From assembly GCA_022560615.1 (NCBI GenBank), contig JADFSR010000008.1:44452-108451 (forward strand): a stretch of 64,000 nucleotides of DNA, written 5' to 3'. The stretch comes from Gemmatimonadota bacterium (GTDB lineage: Bacteria; Gemmatimonadota; Gemmatimonadetes; Longimicrobiales; Gaopeijiaceae). How positions within the stretch are numbered: position 1 is the first letter of the stretch; every line of letters begins with the position of its first letter. Below are positions 8,301 to 16,470 of this stretch, one piece after another. Below the pieces are notes generated by a model, which was not told where the DNA came from, did no database searches, and saw only the letters and a list, made by a program, of their open reading frames with translations. The translations under genes and the position numbers were made by a program.

Positions 8301-9778
8301 GAAGTGGTCTCGATTGGGGTCCATCCGCCGCCGAGGGCGCGATGGACGGCGAGACGGGCCAGCGCGAGTTCCGTGCCCGCTGCGGAGAGAGTGGACTGCA
8401 CGCCGAGCAACGTGCGCAGGGCGTCGAGGTAGTCTGTGTAGCCCACCACGCCAGCGGCGTAGCGGCGGGCCTGTAGGTCGGCAGAGGCCTGAGCTTCCTC
8501 GCGCTGGGAAGTCAGGAGCGCATGGCGCTCACGCTCTTGCTCGTAGCCAGTGAGGGACGTCTCCACCTCGTAGACGGCGGTCAAGACCGCCCGGCCGAAG
8601 GCCGCGGCGAACTGGACGTATTGGGCCTCGGCCGCCTTCACATTGTTGCGTAGCCGCCCACCCTGGAAGATCGGAGCCGTCAGCCCCCCCAGCAGGCTGC
8701 TGAACCACTGACCCGCGTCGAAGAGCCCTCCTGGATCGCTACTCTGCTGCCCCACCGACCCCGCCAGGGAAAGCGTGGGAAGGAGCTGGGCTTTGCGCGC
8801 TCCCACGCGGAAGCGGGCCGCCTCCAGACGCTCGGCCGCGGCACGCAGGTCGGGGCGTTGCAAAAGCAGGTCGGCGGGGATCCCCGTGTCGATCGCATCG
8901 AAAGGCAAGGTCGGATCGAGTTCCGCCAAGAGTCCGCCGATGCGGCCGGCGAACTTCCCGATGAGCACCGCCATACGGCCCTCGGCGTCGGCGAGTTGCA
9001 TCTCGATTTGTGGGAGGCTGGCCTGCACCGTTCGCAAGTCGAGGCGCACCTGGTACAACTCCAGCGAGGAAACCAGTCCTCGGTCGTAGCGGGTCTCGGT
9101 GAGCGCCTCTCGCTCCTCGAGCACGTCGACGGTCTCTCGGCTCAGCCCCAGGCGCTCCCGCAGATCGCCGATCTGGAAGTACGTGGAGATCGTCTCGGAG
9201 AGGACCCCGAGCCGTGCTGCGTGCAGGTCCGCACGGGACGCCATGAGATCGGCCGCGGCGGCCTTCCCGTCGTTGCGGGCGCGGCCCCAGAAGTCCAACT
9301 CCCAGGAGAATCCCAGCGACGCGGAATACGTGGTGAAGTCGAAGCGGTCGAAGCTCGGACCCGCCCGCGCGGAGTCCCCCCCCAGTCGACCCAAGGCTCC
9401 GCCTATCCCCGTGTTCGCGGGCTGGCTCGATCGGCTCACGTCTCCTCCAGCCTGGACCTGCGGGAAGAGATCCGCCCAGGCGATGCCCGATTGGGCTCTG
9501 GCCTGTTCGACTCGCGCGACGGCCTCGACCAGATCGAGGTTGGAGACGAGCGCGGAGTCGATCAGCGCGTCGAGCGTGGGGTTGCGGAAGTCGCGCCACC
9601 ACTCGAGCGGCGCGTATGCGCCTGTGGCCTCCGACTCCAAGAAGGTTTCGGGAAGAGCCTCTACCGGCTGAGGCAGCTCGGGGTCGGGCGCGAACGAGCA
9701 GCCCACCGTGGCCAGAAGGGCGAGGGCCGCGTGTCGTCGAGGCTGGATCGTCGTCCGCATTCGTTCTTTCGTCTTCAT
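8297..9778 (-). CDS. outer-membrane efflux channel lipoprotein (OprM/NodT family)
   Basis: A 493-residue TolC-like outer-membrane factor, the exit duct of the tripartite pump. The N-terminus carries a signal with lipobox LATVGC (Cys27), as in OprM. The body holds the duplicated coiled-coil channel repeats: WWRDFRNPTLDALIDSAL, then SNLDLVEAVARVEQARAQ, and the second copy around GGLTAPIFQGGRLRNNVKAA. It is the first gene of the leftward operon and starts about 75 bases after the predicted transcription start in the palindromic region at 9852-9888. The family call is firm; the exported compound is not known. Confidence 0.92.
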   Translation of the reverse strand: MKTKERMRTTIQPRRHAALALLATVGCSFAPDPELPQPVEALPETFLESEATGAYAPLEWWRDFRNPTLDALIDSALVSNLDLVEAVARVEQARAQSGIAWADLFPQVQAGGDVSRSSQPANTGIGGALGRLGGDSARAGPSFDRFDFTTYSASLGFSWELDFWGRARNDGKAAAADLMASRADLHAARLGVLSETISTYFQIGDLRERLGLSRETVDVLEEREALTETRYDRGLVSSLELYQVRLDLRTVQASLPQIEMQLADAEGRMAVLIGKFAGRIGGLLAELDPTLPFDAIDTGIPADLLLQRPDLRAAAERLEAARFRVGARKAQLLPTLSLAGSVGQQSSDPGGLFDAGQWFSSLLGGLTAPIFQGGRLRNNVKAAEAQYVQFAAAFGRAVLTAVYEVETSLTGYEQERERHALLTSQREEAQASADLQARRYAAGVVGYTDYLDALRTLLGVQSTLSAAGTELALARLAVHRALGGGWTPIETTS

Positions 9779-9850
9779 ACGCAGCTGTTAAGATCCGCTG
9801 GAGCCCCATGGTCATACCACGGGTGGATCGCCCGTCAGCGAACAGCGGTG

Positions 9851-9879
9851 GTGACACGTTATTATAGCAACACTATATG
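9851..9879 (+). promoter_or_regulatory. predicted promoter of the TetR-type regulator
   Basis: GTGACA (9851-9856), a 17-base spacer, and TATATG (9874-9879): five of six and four of six matches to the consensus. A start near 9886 would exclude the ATG at 9877 and favours ATG 9913 as the regulator's start. It faces the efflux promoter within the same dyad. Confidence 0.5.
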
Positions 9880-9888
9880 ATCGTGTCA
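9852..9888. promoter_or_regulatory. 37-bp dyad operator between the efflux operon and the TetR-type regulator
   Basis: An inverted repeat centred on 9870: outer arms TGACACG (9852-9858) and CGTGTCA (9882-9888), inner arms TATAG (9863-9867) and CTATA (9873-9877), with a five-base centre. Twelve outer/inner positions plus one flanking pair are complementary. It overlaps both predicted promoters, so binding by the adjacent TetR-family protein would shut off the pump operon and the regulator together. Binding is inferred from position and symmetry. Confidence 0.75.
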
Positions 9889-9889
9889 G
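9861..9889 (-). promoter_or_regulatory. predicted sigma-70-type promoter of the efflux operon
   Basis: On the minus strand, CTGACA (9889-9884), a 17-base spacer, and a perfect TATAAT (9866-9861). It lies wholly inside the dyad except for one base. Transcription would start near 9854, about 75 bases before the outer-membrane-factor ATG. Confidence 0.7.
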
Positions 9890-9912
9890 GGCTTGCAAGC
9901 TATGAGCTACCC

Positions 9913-10668
9913 ATGAAACCAGAGACCCCGCAGGACGTGCGCGAGCGCATCCTCGATGCGGCGCTGCGCCTGATCGAGACCCGTCCTCAAGAGTTCACCA
10001 TGGTGCGGGTTGCCGCCGGCGCCGGCGTATCGCGAGCAACGGTCTATCGTCGATTCGGCAGCGTCGAAGGCCTTCGGTCCGCGCTGTGCGAAGCACGAGG
10101 GGTCACCGTCTCCCCGGATCGGGCCGGCACGCACGCCAGAGTTCTCGACGCCGCTCTGTCCGAGTTCACGCGAGCGGGCGTGCACGGCGCCACAATGCAG
10201 GGCATCGCCGAGCTCGCCGGCGTGAGCCCGATGACGCTCTACAACCGCTTCGGCGACAAAGAGGGACTCGTGCTCGCTCTCATTTCCGAGAGGGGACCGA
10301 TCAGCCTGTCTCTGGCTTCTCTCGCCGGCGCGGAGAGATTCGAGGACAAGATCACCGCTTTCGTGACGGGTGTGCTTCAGATCATTGAGGACCAGCGCGA
10401 CCTGTTCGGGCTCGTCGTCGCGCCCGATCCCATCACCAGGCGGGCGTTCCAGCGCATGAAGGCCAATCACGGGGATCTCCCCTTGGCATCGCTGCTCGAG
10501 GCCGCCGAACTCCCGCCGGAGATCGACCCGCGCGTTGCACTCTCGAGCTTGATGGGGATGATCATCGGCAACGCGGTGATTCGCCCGATTCTCTTTGGCG
10601 AAGAGGTCGCCGACCGGGCCGTTCTTGCGGAGCAGATCACCCGATTGTTCATGAAGGGTGTCTCCTGA
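9913..10668 (+). CDS. TetR-family regulator with two tandem TetR_N HTH modules
   Basis: A 251-residue DNA-binding regulator. TetR proteins normally have one N-terminal HTH of about 47 residues. Here one is seen at about 10-57 (RERILDAALRLIE...GVSRATVYRRFGSVEGL) and a second, complete one at about 75-123 (ARVLDAALSEFTR...GVSPMTLYNRFGDKEGL), followed by a single ligand/dimerisation region. I chose ATG 9913 because the upstream ATG 9877 sits inside the operator and ahead of the predicted transcription start. The gene diverges from the efflux operon and is very likely its repressor and its own. The double HTH fits the unusually long 37-bp dyad. The inducer is unknown. Confidence 0.9.
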   Translation: MKPETPQDVRERILDAALRLIETRPQEFTMVRVAAGAGVSRATVYRRFGSVEGLRSALCEARGVTVSPDRAGTHARVLDAALSEFTRAGVHGATMQGIAELAGVSPMTLYNRFGDKEGLVLALISERGPISLSLASLAGAERFEDKITAFVTGVLQIIEDQRDLFGLVVAPDPITRRAFQRMKANHGDLPLASLLEAAELPPEIDPRVALSSLMGMIIGNAVIRPILFGEEVADRAVLAEQITRLFMKGVS

Positions 10669-10762
10669 CGGGTCCTGCCGCGAACGTGCTTCCCAGTGCC
10701 CTACCCGTGCGAGCCTACTACTTCGACCACTTCGTGCTTCGCCTTCCCGATGGACATCGTGC

Positions 10763-11758
10763 ATGAGCGCGTCTATCGCGCTCGAGCGGCTACACAATTG
10801 GCCGCGCATGATACTCGCGAACTTGCCCACGCCTCTGTACGCGGCCGAGCGGCTGGCCGCCGAGCTGAGCGATTCACCTATCGATCTCTACGTGAAGATG
10901 GACGCCGAGACAGGCTTCGCCCTCGGCGGCAACAAGGTCCGCAAGCTCGAGTTCGAGCTCGCCCCCACGAGGCTCGAGGGCGTCTCCCGACTACTGACCG
11001 CGGGCGGCCCGCAGTCGAACCACTGCCGCGTGACCGCAGCAGCCGCGGCCAGGCTGGGCTTGAAGTGCACTCTCGTCTTGAGCGGCCCGGAGCCGACGAA
11101 CCCCACCGGCAATGCGCTGCTTCACCGACTCTTCGGGGCGGAGATCGTGACGGTGGCGGACCGGAGCGAACGCACCGGTCGCTTGGAGTCCGTCGCGATC
11201 GAATGCGGCGCCCGGGGGGAACACGCGCTCGTCGTGCCCATCGGCGCGTCCACGGGGCTCGGGTGCCTCGGGTACGCACAGGCGGCGGTCGAATTGATGA
11301 AGCAACTCGGGGACCTTGGACCTCGCCGCGAGCGGACCTGGCTCTTTGTGCCGACTTCGTCGTGTGGCACGCTCGCGGGCCTACTCTTGGGGATCTCCCT
11401 CCTTGGACGCGAGGACGTGCAGTTGGTCGGAGTGAGCGCCGACGTGAGCGCTGCGGAACTCACCGCCTGGACGCTGGAAATTGCCCGAGACGGAGCCGAA
11501 TTGCTCGGCTGGGAGGGCCACATGCTCGGCAACCTCACGGCGCTCGACGACCAGGTGGGCGAGGGATACGGTATCCCGACGCCCGCGGCGCTGGAAGCGC
11601 TCGAGCTCTTCGCGCGCACCGAAGGGCTCGTGCTCGACCCCACGTACACGTCGAAGGCCGCAGCCGGACTTGTCGCCTGGGCGCGTGCGGGAAAGTTCTC
11701 CGTCGGAGATCGAGTGGTGTTCCTGCACACGGGTGGCCACCCCGGCCTGCTGGCCTGA
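10763..11758 (+). CDS. PLP-dependent D-cysteine desulfhydrase / ACC deaminase-like enzyme
   Basis: A 331-residue fold-type II PLP enzyme of the D-cysteine desulfhydrase/ACC deaminase branch, which cleaves small amino acids to an alpha-keto acid and ammonia (plus sulfide for D-cysteine). Visible hallmarks are LPTPLYAAERL near the N-terminus, the PLP lysine in GGNKVRKLEFELA (Lys58), the QSNHCRVTAAAAARLGL substrate/cofactor loop, a C-terminal GLVLDPTYTSKA and the phosphate-side HTGGHPGLLA. I chose ATG 10763 because it gives the standard N-terminal segment; ATG 10808 would remove part of it. It stands alone, convergent with ligD five bases beyond its stop. Which substrate is used cannot be told from sequence alone. 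Confidence 0.85.
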   Translation: MSASIALERLHNWPRMILANLPTPLYAAERLAAELSDSPIDLYVKMDAETGFALGGNKVRKLEFELAPTRLEGVSRLLTAGGPQSNHCRVTAAAAARLGLKCTLVLSGPEPTNPTGNALLHRLFGAEIVTVADRSERTGRLESVAIECGARGEHALVVPIGASTGLGCLGYAQAAVELMKQLGDLGPRRERTWLFVPTSSCGTLAGLLLGISLLGREDVQLVGVSADVSAAELTAWTLEIARDGAELLGWEGHMLGNLTALDDQVGEGYGIPTPAALEALELFARTEGLVLDPTYTSKAAAGLVAWARAGKFSVGDRVVFLHTGGHPGLLA

Positions 11759-11763
11759 GGCCT

Positions 11764-14277
11764 TCACTCGAACCAATTCGTCAGTCGTTCGAGCGCCCCC
11801 AGCAGATCGGGCTCCAGCTCGAGCACGGGCCGTAGCGGGTCATCGCCGAGGCGCTTCATGCGCCTGGGCACGCTCTTGATGGTGTGGCTCGCGACGGTGA
11901 GCCTCCTGTTGACCTCGCTCCACTTGAGCGGCGCTGACACGGGTGCTCCGGGCTTGGGACGAACCGTGAACGGCGCGACCAAGAGACGGCCATGTCCGTT
12001 CTGAACGAAGTCGACGTAGACCTTTCCGTGGCGCCGATCCGGATTGCGCGTTAGAGTCGCGATCTCCGGCCGCTCGGCGACGACGACTCGGGCGAGAAGT
12101 TGTGCCATGGTTCGTGACTGCTCGTAGGTGAGCTGCCTGCCCAGCGGCACCAGCACGTGGATCCCGGTCGATCCGCTCGTCTTCGGGAACGACGGCAGAC
12201 CGATCTCCTCGCACAGGTCGTGGATCGTGCGCGCGATCTCGACCACGTCGGTGAAGGGTGCCTCCTTCGGATCCAGATCGAGGATGCACCAGTCGGGGTG
12301 AGCCAGCGTGGCGATCCGACTGGACCACACGTGCAACGGGATCGTGCCCATGTTGATGACGTAGAGCAGCGACTCGACGTCTTCCGCAACGAAGTACGAG
12401 AGTTCCCGCTCCGAACCCTCGCTCCACACGGTCACACGCCGGAACCAGTCTGGCGCGTAGGGTGGAGCGTCCTTCTGAAAGAACGACTTTCCGTCGATAC
12501 CGTCCGGATACCGGGTCATGACCAGCGGACGGTCTTCGAGGTACGGAAGCATCCATTCCGAGACCTGCCGATGGTATTCGATCAGGTCGCCTTTCGTGTA
12601 GCCTTCCTCGGGCCAGAACACCTTGTCGAGGTTGGTGAACGGTACGGTCCGCTCCTCGATCATCTCCACCCGCTCGGGTGGCTCGGCCTCACCCCCGAGC
12701 GCCCCCTCGACAACACACTCCGAGGGCCGCTTATCGGTGCGGAATCGAGAGAACGACGGCTGACGCAGGAGTCCCTGGTCGGTGAACTCCTTGTACTTCA
12801 CCTCCGCGACGATCTCAGGGCGAACCCAGTGGTGTCCCTTCCCCTTGGGCACGGGGCCCCTGGTACAGGCGCTCGAATCAACCTCGATGTCCTCCAGCAG
12901 TGAACGTACGCCGTCGAGCTCCGAGTCCCTGAAGCCGCTTCCGACGTTGCCCAAGAAGACCAGATCCTCCCCATCGTACTGGCCGATGTGCAGAGAACCG
13001 AAGCCGCCGCGCGACCCTTTCGGCTCCGTCCAGCCGACGACGACGAAGTTCTCGATGCGAACTGTGCGAACCTTGATCCAGCTCCTCGAGCGCCCGCCCC
13101 GGTACGGCGCGTCCGCCCTCTTGCCGACGATTCCTTCGAGGCGCATCGCCTCGACGTGCTTGTACATCGCCTCCCCCTGCTCCGCGATGTGATCCGAGTA
13201 GCGGATCGGCCCCACAGAGGGTAGAACGTCCTTCAGGATCTGCTTGCGCTCCAGCAGGGGCAGTCCGCGCAGATCGTGAAGCTCTAGGCCGAGGATGTCG
13301 AACGCGTAGTAGGTGGCGGGCAGCTCGACGCTCGCGCGCAGTGCATCGGCCACCTTCAGGATTCGACCCCTCCGTTGGAGGCGGGAAAAGGACGGTTTGC
13401 CCTCCCCGTCGTTGACGACGACTTCGCCATCGAGCACGAGACCTTCATAGGGGAGGCCCCGAACCGCGCGCGCGATCTCAGGAAACGTGGGGGTCATGTC
13501 GTGCCCGGCGCGCGAGCGCAAGTATGGCTCCCGACTCGAGCGCTCGGCCAGGAGGCGATACCCGTCGTACTTCAGCTCGAAGATCCAGCCTTCTCGGCTG
13601 AACGGCCTCTCTTCGCTCGAAGCGAGCATGAGGCTGACCTCGTTCGCTGAAACGGCCCTCTCCTTCGCCCCCATCCCCGCGATCCGTTCGGCCAGCTCGT
13701 CGGCAAGGGCATCGGCGTTCGGAAACTCGTCCACCGTGAGTCCGGAGTAGATCGAGTCGTCGGGATAGTCCTCCGTGCTGCCCGCCTCGTCGATGTAGGC
13801 GTCCCGCTCCTTGATGAACAGCCACGAATTGGGCGCCTGCTTCGTCTTCACCAGGGTCCAGTTGCCGAGCAGTTTGTGGCCCCTCAGTTCGAACAGGAGC
13901 TTCCCCTTCTCGAGGCCCTCCTTCGGATCCTCGAGCGGTACCCACACCCCCCGATCCCACACGATCATCGCACCGGCGCCGTACTCGCCCTCGGGAATGA
14001 TACCCTCGAACTCCGCGTACTCGAGCGGATGGTCCTCGGTCTTCATCGCGAGGCGTTTGTCGGCCTGGTTCGGTGAGGGACCCTTCGGGATGGCCCACGA
14101 GAGCAGCACTCCGTCCAGTTCCAGGCGCAGGTCCCAGTGCAGGTTCCGCGCGGCGTGCTTTTGCACGACGAAGATGCTGCCACCCGCGACCACCCGCCCG
14201 CCAAACGGCTCGGGCGTGCGGGAGGCGGTGCGCTTTTCGCGATACTTCGCGAGGCGTTCGTCGCGGGTTGGCGTCAT
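11764..14277 (-). CDS. ligD: multifunctional NHEJ DNA ligase D
   Basis: An 837-residue LigD that processes and seals double-strand breaks with Ku. Domain order is phosphoesterase-ligase-polymerase, as in Pseudomonas. The 3'-phosphoesterase region (about 30-165) has HAARNLHWDLRLE (His41, His47, Asp49) and EDHPLEY. The ATP-dependent ligase core has the adenylated lysine in WIFELKYDGYR (Lys236) and a downstream OB-fold region. The primase/polymerase domain starts at about VPFTNLDKVFWPE and includes MTRYPDGIDGKSFFQKDAP and the metal-binding CILDLDP. I chose ATG 14277 because it gives the typical LAKYREKR...TPEP start; upstream TTG/ATG options run into the neighbouring gene. Ku lies 1.3 kb away on the other strand. 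Confidence 0.96.
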   Translation of the reverse strand: MTPTRDERLAKYREKRTASRTPEPFGGRVVAGGSIFVVQKHAARNLHWDLRLELDGVLLSWAIPKGPSPNQADKRLAMKTEDHPLEYAEFEGIIPEGEYGAGAMIVWDRGVWVPLEDPKEGLEKGKLLFELRGHKLLGNWTLVKTKQAPNSWLFIKERDAYIDEAGSTEDYPDDSIYSGLTVDEFPNADALADELAERIAGMGAKERAVSANEVSLMLASSEERPFSREGWIFELKYDGYRLLAERSSREPYLRSRAGHDMTPTFPEIARAVRGLPYEGLVLDGEVVVNDGEGKPSFSRLQRRGRILKVADALRASVELPATYYAFDILGLELHDLRGLPLLERKQILKDVLPSVGPIRYSDHIAEQGEAMYKHVEAMRLEGIVGKRADAPYRGGRSRSWIKVRTVRIENFVVVGWTEPKGSRGGFGSLHIGQYDGEDLVFLGNVGSGFRDSELDGVRSLLEDIEVDSSACTRGPVPKGKGHHWVRPEIVAEVKYKEFTDQGLLRQPSFSRFRTDKRPSECVVEGALGGEAEPPERVEMIEERTVPFTNLDKVFWPEEGYTKGDLIEYHRQVSEWMLPYLEDRPLVMTRYPDGIDGKSFFQKDAPPYAPDWFRRVTVWSEGSERELSYFVAEDVESLLYVINMGTIPLHVWSSRIATLAHPDWCILDLDPKEAPFTDVVEIARTIHDLCEEIGLPSFPKTSGSTGIHVLVPLGRQLTYEQSRTMAQLLARVVVAERPEIATLTRNPDRRHGKVYVDFVQNGHGRLLVAPFTVRPKPGAPVSAPLKWSEVNRRLTVASHTIKSVPRRMKRLGDDPLRPVLELEPDLLGALERLTNWFE

Positions 14278-14329
14278 CGCGTCGGCGAGGGAACCGGCGA
14301 GATCGCCGTAATGGTCGAGGTTGGGCGGC

Positions 14330-15280
14330 TCAGTGCCGGGGGATCCTGCTCCCATTCTTCTCGAGCCAATGCCCAAAGCTCTGTAGCCCGGAGTTCAGCC
14401 GCCGGGCCACATCGAGGTCTCGGGCGCCCAAAAACATCTCCTGGAAGTCATGCTTGAACTGGAACATGTTGCCCAGGTCCTCGGCACCGGGGAAGTCGAA
14501 CGACCGGTATTCGTCGAAGGACACGGGATAGTAGCTCACGGGTTCGCCGAGCGCCGTCGACAGCCCAGCGGCCATCTCCATCCCCGTCGGGTGCTCACCC
14601 GCGATCCCGATGGTTCGACCCACGTGCTTCAGGCCCTCTTGGAAAACCCCGTAGGCACACCGTCCGATGTCGTCCGCCGCGATCCCGGGGAGCTTCTTGT
14701 CTCCCATGGGGAGTGCGAGGACCAGCTTGCCGTCCTCGCCCCGCTGGGGTTCCATACCGAAGTGGATGAGGTTGTCCCAGTAGAACGAGGTGAGAAGGAA
14801 CGTCGTCGGTACCCCAGCCTCCCGGAAGAAGTCGTCGGCTTCACCCTTGGTGTCGAAGTGGGGGACCTTGTACCGCTCCATGAGCGTGGGCATCCGGTCG
14901 TCCTCGAGCGGAATCCAACGCCGTGTGTCCTCGAGCGTCGACCAGATGACATGCTCTACGCCCACATCCTTCGCGGCGTTCGCCATCGAGCGTGCCTGTG
15001 CTAGCTCCTTTTCCGGCGAAAAGTGCTCCCAGAAGAAGGTCACGCAGTACGCCCCATAGGCGCCCTCGAAAGCGTCCCGGATGCTCGCCTCGTCGTCGAG
15101 GTCTGCACCGACGACCTCGGCACCGGAATCGGCGAGCGCTTTCGCCTTGTCGGAGTCCGGGTTGCGGGTGAGGGCTCGGGCCGCGAAGCCCTCATCGGGG
15201 TCGTCGAGGATTGCGCGCACGAGTCCACCACCCTGCGCCCCGGTGGCACCGGCCACCGCGATGATTCTCTTGTCTGCCAT
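14330..15280 (-). CDS. NmrA-like NAD(P)-binding protein
   Basis: A 316-residue atypical short-chain dehydrogenase of the NmrA/HSCARG group, which binds NAD(P) through a Rossmann fold and often acts as a redox sensor rather than an enzyme. The N-terminus shows the dinucleotide motif VAGATGAQGGGLVRA. Further on are GADLDDEASIRDAFEGAYGAYCVT and a VIWSTLED segment. ATG 15280 is preceded by a strong GGGAGGGAAG ribosome site; an upstream in-frame start at 15322 lacks one. It sits between ligD and ku, upstream of ligD on the same strand with a 52-base gap. Whether it takes part in repair is unknown. Confidence 0.85.
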   Translation of the reverse strand: MADKRIIAVAGATGAQGGGLVRAILDDPDEGFAARALTRNPDSDKAKALADSGAEVVGADLDDEASIRDAFEGAYGAYCVTFFWEHFSPEKELAQARSMANAAKDVGVEHVIWSTLEDTRRWIPLEDDRMPTLMERYKVPHFDTKGEADDFFREAGVPTTFLLTSFYWDNLIHFGMEPQRGEDGKLVLALPMGDKKLPGIAADDIGRCAYGVFQEGLKHVGRTIGIAGEHPTGMEMAAGLSTALGEPVSYYPVSFDEYRSFDFPGAEDLGNMFQFKHDFQEMFLGARDLDVARRLNSGLQSFGHWLEKNGSRIPRH

Positions 15281-15385
15281 CTTCCCTCCCAATCGCCTGG
15301 TTTTTCGTTTCAAGTCGGTCACGTGACCCTAGGGCGCTGACCCATCGGGAGCAAGGATCATTCGCGGTCGGCCTACGCCCACACG

Positions 15386-15571
15386 CTAGAACTCGGGTAG
15401 CCCCGCCGCGTGCAAAGCCTCAAGCAGTTGGTCGATGGAAGCCTGGGCGTCCCGAATCGCCAAGTCGAGGGCGTTGGGATCGGTGTTCCAGCCGAAGAAC
15501 CACGCATGGAACTTCACGTAGCTGCGATACGCCTTGCCCCGGTTTCGTGCATGAACATATGTTTTTCGCAC
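15386..15571 (-). CDS. possible small protein divergent from ku
   Basis: A 61-codon frame starting at GTG 15571 immediately next to the ku start and reading away from it. The peptide has an N-terminal basic stretch (VRKTYVHARNRGKAYRSY) and an acidic amphipathic C-terminal helix (AIRDAQASIDQLLEAL). Composition and codon choice look protein-like and there is no other gene in this interval. No family is recognised and no ribosome site is obvious. It may be non-coding. Confidence 0.35.
   Translation of the reverse strand: MRKTYVHARNRGKAYRSYVKFHAWFFGWNTDPNALDLAIRDAQASIDQLLEALHAAGLPEF
15553..15564. promoter_or_regulatory. SOS-box-like palindrome just upstream of ku
   Basis: GAACATATGTTT contains the perfect 10-bp palindrome AACATATGTT (15554-15563). 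It matches the Gram-positive-type LexA pattern GAAC-N4-GTTC at all but the last base, nine bases before the ku ATG. LexA control is a hypothesis. The LexA motif of this lineage is not known to me. Confidence 0.35.
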
Positions 15572-15572
15572 T

Positions 15573-16448
15573 ATGGCAGCGCGCGCAATCGGAACGTCGA
15601 CCATCGCCTTCGGGCTGGTCTCCCTCCCCGTGAAGATCTACTCGACGGGCGAGTCGTCTCGGAAAGTCTCCTTCAACATGATCTGGAAGGAGCGAGGCGT
15701 CCGTGTCCGGCAGCAGTACATCGACCCGGCGGACGGCACCGTCGTGCCCAAAGAAGAGATCGTAAAGGGTTACGAGTTCGCGAAGGGACAATACGTGCTC
15801 TTCACGAAGGAAGAGCTCGAGGTCGTCGAGGCTCCCAAGTCCGACGAGATCGAGATCGTCAGCTTCGTGCCCGCGGACAGCGTGGGGCGCCTGTACTTCA
15901 ACAAGGCCTACTACCTCGGGCCGGACAAGGGCGGCGCGCGCGCGTATCGCCTGCTTTCCGCGGCGCTGCGTAAGACCGAGCGCGTCGCGATCGCCAAGCA
16001 CGCGACACGCGGAAAGCAGTATATCGTCATGATCCGTCCGCACGACGAAGGCCTGCTCCTCGAGCAGCTCTACTACGCGGAGGAGATCCGCTCCTTCGAC
16101 GAGGTGCCGCTGGAAGAAGGTGACGTGAACGACGCAGAGCTCACCCTCGCGATCCAGTTGATCGACCAGGCGGCCAGTGACGGCTTCGACTCGACCCAAT
16201 TCAAGGACGAGGTGCGAGAGAAGACGCTCGAGCTGATCCAGTCCAAGGTGGACGGGCAGGAGATCACCGCCGCGCCTGCCGAGGAATCGAAGACCCAGAT
16301 CATCGATCTCATGGCCGCTCTCAAGGCCTCCATCGAGGAGGACGAAGAGGAGCGCAAACCGGCGGCACGCGCCGGAAAGAAGAAGACCGCTGCCAAGAAG
16401 TTATCGGGAAGCAAGGAGTCTACGCGCAAGAAAGTCGCGTCGGGCTGA
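15573..16448 (+). CDS. ku: NHEJ DNA end-binding protein Ku
   Basis: A 291-residue bacterial Ku, the homodimeric ring that binds DNA double-strand ends and recruits LigD. The N-terminus is diagnostic (ARAIGTSTIAFGLVSLPVKIYS), followed by VSFNMIWKERGVRVRQQYID, KGYEFAKGQYVLFTKEELE and the bridge region YIVMIRPHDEGLLLEQLYYAEE. The C-terminus is a lysine-rich tail (KKKTAAKK...), as in many bacterial Ku proteins, where it contributes DNA contacts. An SOS-like palindrome precedes the ATG. A MerR-HTH/TPR gene follows by 22 bases in the same direction. The call is firm. Confidence 0.97.
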   Translation: MAARAIGTSTIAFGLVSLPVKIYSTGESSRKVSFNMIWKERGVRVRQQYIDPADGTVVPKEEIVKGYEFAKGQYVLFTKEELEVVEAPKSDEIEIVSFVPADSVGRLYFNKAYYLGPDKGGARAYRLLSAALRKTERVAIAKHATRGKQYIVMIRPHDEGLLLEQLYYAEEIRSFDEVPLEEGDVNDAELTLAIQLIDQAASDGFDSTQFKDEVREKTLELIQSKVDGQEITAAPAEESKTQIIDLMAALKASIEEDEEERKPAARAGKKKTAAKKLSGSKESTRKKVASG

Positions 16449-16470
16449 TTCCCCCTCTGCCGCAGATGGG

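Noticed and set aside
9877..9912. ATG 9877 as start of the TetR-type gene
   Set aside because: It lies inside the operator dyad and ahead of the predicted transcription start. ATG 9913 gives the normal HTH spacing.
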